Assembly: GCA_965262055.1 (NCBI GenBank)
Contig: CBDHEI010000002.1
Coordinates: 1,860,001-1,924,000, forward strand
Length of the DNA: 64,000 bases
Reading direction: 5' to 3'
Source of the DNA: G958296245 sp965262055
GTDB taxonomy: Bacteria > Chloroflexota > Dehalococcoidia > Lucifugimonadales > G958296245
How positions within the stretch are numbered: the first letter of the stretch is position 1; each line of letters starts with the position of its first letter. The notes under the pieces were generated by a model. It was not told where the DNA came from. It worked only from the letters and a program-made list of their open reading frames with translations, and searched no databases. A program made the position numbers and the translations under genes. Shown piece by piece: positions 60,021 to 64,000 of this stretch.

Positions 60021-60248
60021 CTAAGCGTCGGCCTTGTCGCCGCTTGGTGCGCGCGGGGTTTCCGCGGGCTCTTCGTTGACGAGGCTGCGCAGCTCTTCCT
60101 TGACCTTCCGGATCATGTCCGTCTTCTCGGCGATGCGCTCGAATAGCTGGGCCCGCGCTGCGGCCCCCTCGCCGATCAGGAACGCCGCCGCCTCGGACCG
60201 GCTGTTGACGATCCCGGCCTCCACCAGCTCGTCGAGTTTGGCCAGGCT
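60021..60248. repeat. Right copy of the 228-bp direct repeat
   Basis: It matches 58130-58357 and forms the 3' part of the stand-alone RHH gene. Confidence 0.85.
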
Positions 60249-60449
60249 CTCGTCGTTGAGCCGCACCATCACCACGTTGTCCCTGGGAGACAGGGCGCCC
60301 CGGAGCGTATCCTTGATGCTCCCGCTCAGGTCCTCCGCGCCCGACTTCTTGTAGGCCCGTTTCGTCGCCGTCTTCGCTTCGTCGATGATTATGTCGATAC
60401 CCTCAGCCATCCTGCTCCGGTCTCCTGAACGCTCTTCCTCATCGGACAT
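60021..60449 (-). CDS. Stand-alone ribbon-helix-helix protein
   Basis: The 142-residue product has a short helical start (GIDIIIDEAKTATKRAYKKS), then the RHH domain VVMVRLNDESLAKLDELVEA and GIVNSRSEAAAFLIGEGAAA, and a helix ending in an acidic, Pro-rich tail. It is probably a DNA-binding transcription factor. ATG 60449 follows GGAAGGTGG. Its promoter contains a perfect palindrome, so autoregulation is likely. The 589-residue gene follows 121 bases downstream on the same strand. Confidence 0.8.
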   Translation of the reverse strand: MSDEEERSGDRSRMAEGIDIIIDEAKTATKRAYKKSGAEDLSGSIKDTLRGALSPRDNVVMVRLNDESLAKLDELVEAGIVNSRSEAAAFLIGEGAAARAQLFERIAEKTDMIRKVKEELRSLVNEEPAETPRAPSGDKADA

Positions 60450-60472
60450 TACGGCCACCTTCCCTGTTTGAA

Positions 60473-60510
60473 TTACGCGTAAGTCTACAATGCAGTTACG
60501 CTCCTGTCAA
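60473..60510 (-). promoter_or_regulatory. Promoter and palindromic operator of the RHH gene
   Basis: On the minus strand TTGACA (60505-60510), a 17-base spacer and TAGACT (60482-60487). A perfect palindrome TTACGCGTAA lies at 60473-60482, overlapping the expected transcription start. A half copy (GTTACGC) is at 60494-60500 within the spacer. The layout suits a repressor such as the RHH product itself. Confidence 0.6.
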
Positions 60511-60851
60511 GCCCTGATGTCAGTCCACCGTCGAAGGTCGCCTTTGATTCCGCACGAACGCCCGCGCTAAGATGTCCACATGCACAGGCCCGCTCACACG
60601 CCGATAGCCCGCCTCGCCGCAATCGCCAGCGCCCTGAGCCCCGTTTCAGAATTGCTCAAACGCCACTGTTCGGCGTCCACTTCTGCGCCAAAAGCGTTTC
60701 GGACCGCCCCCGATTGTCCCGAGGCCCACATACGAAACGGGGCGATATGGTACGTTTTGAAACGATTTCTCGGTGGAAGGCCCTCGGATCGCGGCCCCCG
60801 GCGCCCTCCATGGGCCCAAATTGCCAGCCGCGGCTCACCCAGCCGGGCTAT
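60511..60851. other. Intergenic region without a recognisable gene
   Basis: About 340 bases between divergent genes. A 104-codon frame at 60580 on the plus strand has no ribosome binding site and no domain; I do not call it. Confidence 0.55.
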
Positions 60852-60860
60852 TGCTATAAT
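60852..60860 (+). promoter_or_regulatory. Extended -10 promoter for the SDR gene
   Basis: TGCTATAAT, the same nonamer as at 49159, lies 44 bases before the TTG start at 60905. There is no clear -35 box. Confidence 0.5.
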
Positions 60861-60904
60861 TGGATTATCGGAGCGTTGCCACGGAGAGCTTTGAAGGAGA
60901 GAAG

Positions 60905-61663
60905 TTGACTGCAGACAAGACCGCACTCGTTACAGGCGCCGCCAGCGGCATAGGCAGGGCAATCGCCCGCGCGCTGGCCGGTTCTGGAGTGCGTGTCATC
61001 GTCAGCGACCTGAGCGACAGCGGGCGCGAGGCCGCCGAGGAGATCGATGGCGACTTCCTCCAGGCCGACCTCGCCAGCATGGACGAGGCTGCCGCGCTGG
61101 GCGAGCGCGCCATCGACCTCTGCGGCGGTGTGGACATCCTGGTCAACAACGCCGGGTTCCAGAAGATGGCCGCCGTAGAGGACTACGACGACCGGACGTG
61201 GGCGCGCTTCCTCCAGGTGATGCTCGTCGCGCCCTTCCAGCTCACGAAGCGGCTGCTCCCGGGCATGAAGGAGCGCCAGTGGGGCCGCATAATCAACATC
61301 TCGTCGATACACGGCCTCGTTGCCAGCCCGTACAAGTCCGCCTATATTTCCGCCAAGCACGGCCTCATAGGACTCACGAAGACCGTCGCGCTGGAGGCCG
61401 GGACCCACGGCGTCACCGTGAACGCCATCTGCCCGGGCTTCGTGCGCACGCCGCTGGTGGAGGGCCAGATCGCCAGCCAGGCGGCCGCAAACGGCATACC
61501 TGAGGACGAAGTGGTAGAGAAGATCATGATGGAGCCTGCGGCAATCAAGCGGCTCATCGAGCCGGAGGAGGTGGCCAGCCTGGCCCTCTTCCTCGCCTCC
61601 GATGACGCCCGCTCTGTGACGGGCTCCGCATACTCAATAGACGCGGGGTGGACCGCCCGCTAA
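60905..61663 (+). CDS. Short-chain dehydrogenase, 3-hydroxybutyrate dehydrogenase-like
   Basis: The 252-residue SDR has TGAASGIGRAIARAL, DILVNNAGFQKMAAVEDYDD, the catalytic Ser and YxxxK in IINISSIHGLVASPYKSAYI and SAKHG, and AICPGFVRTPLVEGQIASQA. The HGLVASPxKSAY and CPGFVRTPLVExQI segments are characteristic of D-3-hydroxybutyrate dehydrogenase, which converts hydroxybutyrate to acetoacetate. The start is TTG 60905, after GGAGAG; upstream codons overlap the promoter. Confidence 0.82.
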   Translation: MTADKTALVTGAASGIGRAIARALAGSGVRVIVSDLSDSGREAAEEIDGDFLQADLASMDEAAALGERAIDLCGGVDILVNNAGFQKMAAVEDYDDRTWARFLQVMLVAPFQLTKRLLPGMKERQWGRIINISSIHGLVASPYKSAYISAKHGLIGLTKTVALEAGTHGVTVNAICPGFVRTPLVEGQIASQAAANGIPEDEVVEKIMMEPAAIKRLIEPEEVASLALFLASDDARSVTGSAYSIDAGWTAR

Positions 61664-61697
61664 GGGTGGGCCGCAGCACCGCGCCGGGGAGCGTCAA

Positions 61698-62273
61698 ATG
61701 GAGCTAAAGATATACGCCAAGAACATAAACATCGACGACCGGACTGAGGAGTACATCCGCAAGAAGTTCGATCGCCTGAAACGTCACCTCAGCGCGATGA
61801 CCGACGCCAAGCTGGAGGTCTCTCACACCTCCTCACGCTCGCAGAACGACCGCGTGGTGGCCCAGATGACCCTGGCCGTTAAGGGCAACGTGCTCCGCGC
61901 GCAGGAGCGCGGCGTCAACCTGTTCGCCGCCATCGACTCGGTGGCCGACGTCCTCGACGGGCAGATCAGGCGCTTCAAGACACGCGCCTACAGGTCCGAG
62001 CAGTCGAGGCGGGCAGCCCGCGCCGCCTCAGCCAAGGGCCTGGAGCCCGGCCCGTCCCCGGTCGAAGACGACGCCGAGAGCGAAGACGAGTCCAAGGTAG
62101 TGCGCGCAAAGCGCTTCCGCATGAGCCCCATGTCCGTAGCCGACGCCATCGACCAGATGGACATGCTGAGCCACGAGTTCTTCCTCTTCTACAACGTCGA
62201 GACCGACGAGTACAACGTCGTCTACCAGAGAAGGGACGGCGACTACGGCATCATCGAGCCCGAGCTCGCCTAG
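61698..62273 (+). CDS. hpf: Ribosome hibernation promoting factor, long form
   Basis: The 191-residue protein has the N-terminal RaiA/HPF fold (IYAKNINIDDRTEEYIRKKF, AAIDSVADVLDGQIRRFKTR), an acidic linker, and the C-terminal dimerisation domain (FRMSPMSVADAIDQMDMLSH, EFFLFYNVETDEYNVVYQRR). The long form dimerises 70S ribosomes in stationary phase. It is 34 bases after the SDR gene. Confidence 0.93.
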   Translation: MELKIYAKNINIDDRTEEYIRKKFDRLKRHLSAMTDAKLEVSHTSSRSQNDRVVAQMTLAVKGNVLRAQERGVNLFAAIDSVADVLDGQIRRFKTRAYRSEQSRRAARAASAKGLEPGPSPVEDDAESEDESKVVRAKRFRMSPMSVADAIDQMDMLSHEFFLFYNVETDEYNVVYQRRDGDYGIIEPELA

Positions 62274-62315
62274 CGCGGCACCGACATTCCCACCATTCCA
62301 GCGCCAGCCCTATCG

Positions 62316-62341
62316 TCATTCCCGCGGAAGCAGGAATCCAG
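62316..62341. repeat. REP-like dispersed palindrome
   Basis: TCATTCCCGCGGAAGCAGG and following bases form a small hairpin (ATTCC.GC with GC.GGAAT). The element is widespread in intergenic regions of metagenomic genomes. It lies between convergent genes. Confidence 0.5.
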
Positions 62342-62396
62342 ATTGAGCCAGCGCTGAAGACCGTCGAGCAGCGGCGCTCCCGAGGTGGGGGAGAGG

Positions 62397-63494
62397 CTAC
62401 TCCTCCGGCCAGCCGTCAGGAATCTCGTTGGCGCTGAGAGCGGCCTTGATCGCAGTAGCCGCTTCGCTGGTGACCCAGCCGGTCCAGAGGTCGGCTTTGC
62501 CGTTCAGCCACCAGAGAGCGGCGTCGTTCGCGGTGGCGTCCGGATTATCGCTCTGCCAGGAGGCCACCTCCTTGAAGACGTCGATGTTGAAGTCCCACTT
62601 CCGCAGCATAGCGACGATATCCGGGGCCCTGACCGGCAAGTCCGGGTGTACCGCGATCAGGATCGTGGCATCCTCGTACGCGCAGGCCTTCGTGGTGAAC
62701 CAGCACTCGTCGCTGTACGCCGGCTCCTCGAGACGCACCAAGTCCAGAGTCAGTGCGGGGTCATTGGTCCCCCACTGATAGCCCAGCCAGGGCTCTTGCT
62801 TCTCATAGGCGCCGTACAGATCGGCGTTGGCCGCCGCTCCATCCCCGGGGTTGACGATGTGAACGTGGTCCGCCAGCCCGTATCCCTCGATCTGGGCGGC
62901 GTTGACTTCCTCGCATGCCCAGCCGATTACGCAGGACACCAGCCGCGCATTGCCGCCCGTCTCCGCCGTAGCGAACAGGGCCTTGTACTTGTCTTCCTTA
63001 AGGTCCTCAACGCTGTCCAGGTCCGGGTACTGCTCCTGCAGGTAGGCCGGGATCACGAAGGACGACTGCCAGTCGTTGCCCAGGCTCTCTCCCACGGAAA
63101 TCACTTCCCCGGCTGCCTGTGCTTCCATCCAGGCTTCGTCCTGGTTGGGCAGCCATATCTCCATGGTCACGTGGGTGTCGCCATTCCGCAGGCCGTTGAA
63201 CAGCGGCAGCGTGGCCCCGAGGACCACGTCGGTAGGATAGCCGTAGCCCTTCTCCACGATGTACTGGGCAACGCGGTCCTGGACCTGAGCGCTGCTCCAG
63301 TTCAAATCGCTGAAAATGATGACCTCTTTGGGCGGCTCGGGAGGCGCCACCTCAACGATCTTCTCGACCTCGACGATCTTCTCGACCTCGACGATCTTCT
63401 CGACGACCTCAGGCTCGGGTTGCGAGCATGCGAGGGCGGTGGCGATGGTAGCTATAAGTGCCGCTAAAAGGAATATCCTGTATTTGGATAGCAT
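62397..63494 (-). CDS. Glycine betaine/proline-type ABC transporter substrate-binding lipoprotein
   Basis: The 365-residue protein has a lipoprotein signal with lipobox ALACSQ, a linker with three VEKIVEVE repeats, and an OpuAC-type binding domain (FSDLNWSSAQVQDRVAQYIV, TLPLFNGLRNGDTHVTMEIW, NPGDGAAANADLYGAYEKQE). Aromatic residues for a quaternary-amine box are present (NWSS, IWLPNQDEAW, LGYQWGTND). It takes up a compatible solute such as glycine betaine or choline. The permease gene lies upstream on the same strand. Confidence 0.88.
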   Translation of the reverse strand: MLSKYRIFLLAALIATIATALACSQPEPEVVEKIVEVEKIVEVEKIVEVAPPEPPKEVIIFSDLNWSSAQVQDRVAQYIVEKGYGYPTDVVLGATLPLFNGLRNGDTHVTMEIWLPNQDEAWMEAQAAGEVISVGESLGNDWQSSFVIPAYLQEQYPDLDSVEDLKEDKYKALFATAETGGNARLVSCVIGWACEEVNAAQIEGYGLADHVHIVNPGDGAAANADLYGAYEKQEPWLGYQWGTNDPALTLDLVRLEEPAYSDECWFTTKACAYEDATILIAVHPDLPVRAPDIVAMLRKWDFNIDVFKEVASWQSDNPDATANDAALWWLNGKADLWTGWVTSEAATAIKAALSANEIPDGWPEE

Positions 63495-63527
63495 TACCAG
63501 TTCTCCTGTCGTTGCGATTCCGGCAGG

Positions 63528-63548
63528 TTATCACGATTGTCGTGATAA
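63528..63548. promoter_or_regulatory. Perfect palindrome upstream of the binding-protein gene
   Basis: TTATCACGA and TCGTGATAA flank TTG, nine perfect pairs. It lies 34 bases before the substrate-binding gene and 42 bases after the permease stop. It may be an operator of a dimeric repressor or an mRNA hairpin that sets different levels of the two products. Confidence 0.55.
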
Positions 63549-63589
63549 TGCTATCGAGCATATCGAGGTGTCTGAGGACGGTATTCGTA

Positions 63590-64000
63590 TTAGCCTGGAC
63601 TTCTCAATGCTTCCTGCCGGCTGCGGGCCACCGACTGGGTGAGGCGGTCTATTATGATGGCAAGGAACACGATGGCCAGCCCGGCAATTGCCCCGTTGCC
63701 CGGCTGGTTCTTCTGCAGTGCCCGCAGTACGTTGTCACCCAGGCCGCCGGCGGCCACCATGCTGGCGATGGTCACCATCGCCAGGGCCAGCATCGTGGTC
63801 TGGTTGAGGCCTGCCATGATCGTGGGCAGGGCCATGGGGATCTGGACCTTGGTGAGTATCTGCATCGGCGACGCCCCGAACGCCCGGGCTGCTTCGACAG
63901 TCTCGGCGGGCACCTGGCGGATGCCCAGATTGGTCAGGCGGATTACCGGCGGGACGGCGTAGATGATGGTGGCGAAGATGCCGGCCGGCTTCCCCAGGCC
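63590..64000 (-). CDS. ABC transporter permease of the glycine betaine system, partial
   Basis: The frame is open to the right edge. The product contains the EAA-loop region AETVEAARAFGASPMQILTK, then VQIPMALPTIMAGLNQTTML and a terminal membrane helix (AIAGLAIVFLAIIIDRLTQ), as in ProW/OpuAB permeases. The N-terminal part is outside the window. With the binding protein downstream it forms an osmolyte importer; an ATPase gene is expected beyond the edge. Confidence 0.88.
   Translation of the reverse strand, partial: GLGKPAGIFATIIYAVPPVIRLTNLGIRQVPAETVEAARAFGASPMQILTKVQIPMALPTIMAGLNQTTMLALAMVTIASMVAAGGLGDNVLRALQKNQPGNGAIAGLAIVFLAIIIDRLTQSVARSRQEALRSPG

Noticed and set aside
60580..60894. 104-codon plus-strand frame before the SDR gene
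   Set aside because: Low-complexity composition, overlaps the promoter of the SDR gene and has no ribosome binding site.

Overview
The window is about 64 kb of GC-rich bacterial chromosome with no rRNA, tRNA or CRISPR array that I could find. Several traits point to a Chloroflexota bacterium: lipoproteins with long Thr-Pro linkers after the lipobox, MacA/MacB-type export genes with an oversized coiled-coil adaptor, LppX/LprG-type lipoproteins, and catabolic genes of the LLM flavin monooxygenase, enolase, sialidase-like and MaoC families. A SAR202/Dehalococcoidia-like lineage is plausible. That placement is inference from gene content and not from a marker phylogeny.

Layout. 1-1.5 kb is a gene graveyard: two unknown genes and an integrase-core transposase, each broken by an in-frame stop. 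1.6-4.5 kb holds three phage tail genes (tube, assembly chaperone with a frameshift, hub-like protein) with no tape measure between them. 4.5-9 kb has a lipoprotein, a Gfo/Idh oxidoreductase, a zinc alcohol dehydrogenase and a DUF4143 ATPase preceded by six 23-bp tandem repeats. 9.1-17.6 kb is one functional block: an OmpR-type regulator and its kinase, a promoter with 11-bp-spaced direct repeats, a giant membrane-fusion adaptor, an ABC ATPase, a MacB/FtsX permease and an anchored DUF5666-like protein. 17.7-29.1 kb is catabolic and secreted: a frameshifted sulfatase, a DapA-family lyase, a metallopeptidase/LRR lipoprotein, a sialidase-like gene with a pair of paralogous unknown genes, and two near-identical sialidase-like genes. 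An unrelated AT-richer two-gene module sits inside this block, flanked by 64-bp direct repeats.

29.3-33.4 kb is an accessory island: recombinase relic, IS1380-family element, a HigBA-like toxin-antitoxin pair coupled to a DUF6602 gene, and a helically phased repeat array. 33.4-41.7 kb is mostly core-like: a monooxygenase, PcrA/UvrD helicase, MaoC hydratase, a TIM-barrel glycosidase-like gene, and an LprG-like lipoprotein overlapping a P55-like MFS exporter. 42.2-44.9 kb is a second island with an intact IS5-family element, two unknown genes and the 3' end of a second IS1380 copy. 44.9-53.3 kb carries two more glycosidase-like genes separated by HicAB, then an enolase-superfamily, LLM monooxygenase and MATE run. 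53.7-60.5 kb mixes unknown accessory genes (small membrane pair, antitoxin relic, CoiA-like protein, and a large glycine-rich protein sharing its C-terminal ribbon-helix-helix domain with a neighbouring stand-alone gene) with lspA, rluD and a VOC protein. 60.9-64 kb has a 3-hydroxybutyrate dehydrogenase-like SDR, the hibernation factor HPF and a glycine betaine-type ABC uptake system that runs off the right edge.

The recurring theme is that small modules, two of them toxin-antitoxin pairs, sit between remnants of duplicated catabolic genes. Both toxin-antitoxin pairs have a -10 box so close to the start codon that their transcripts should be leaderless.
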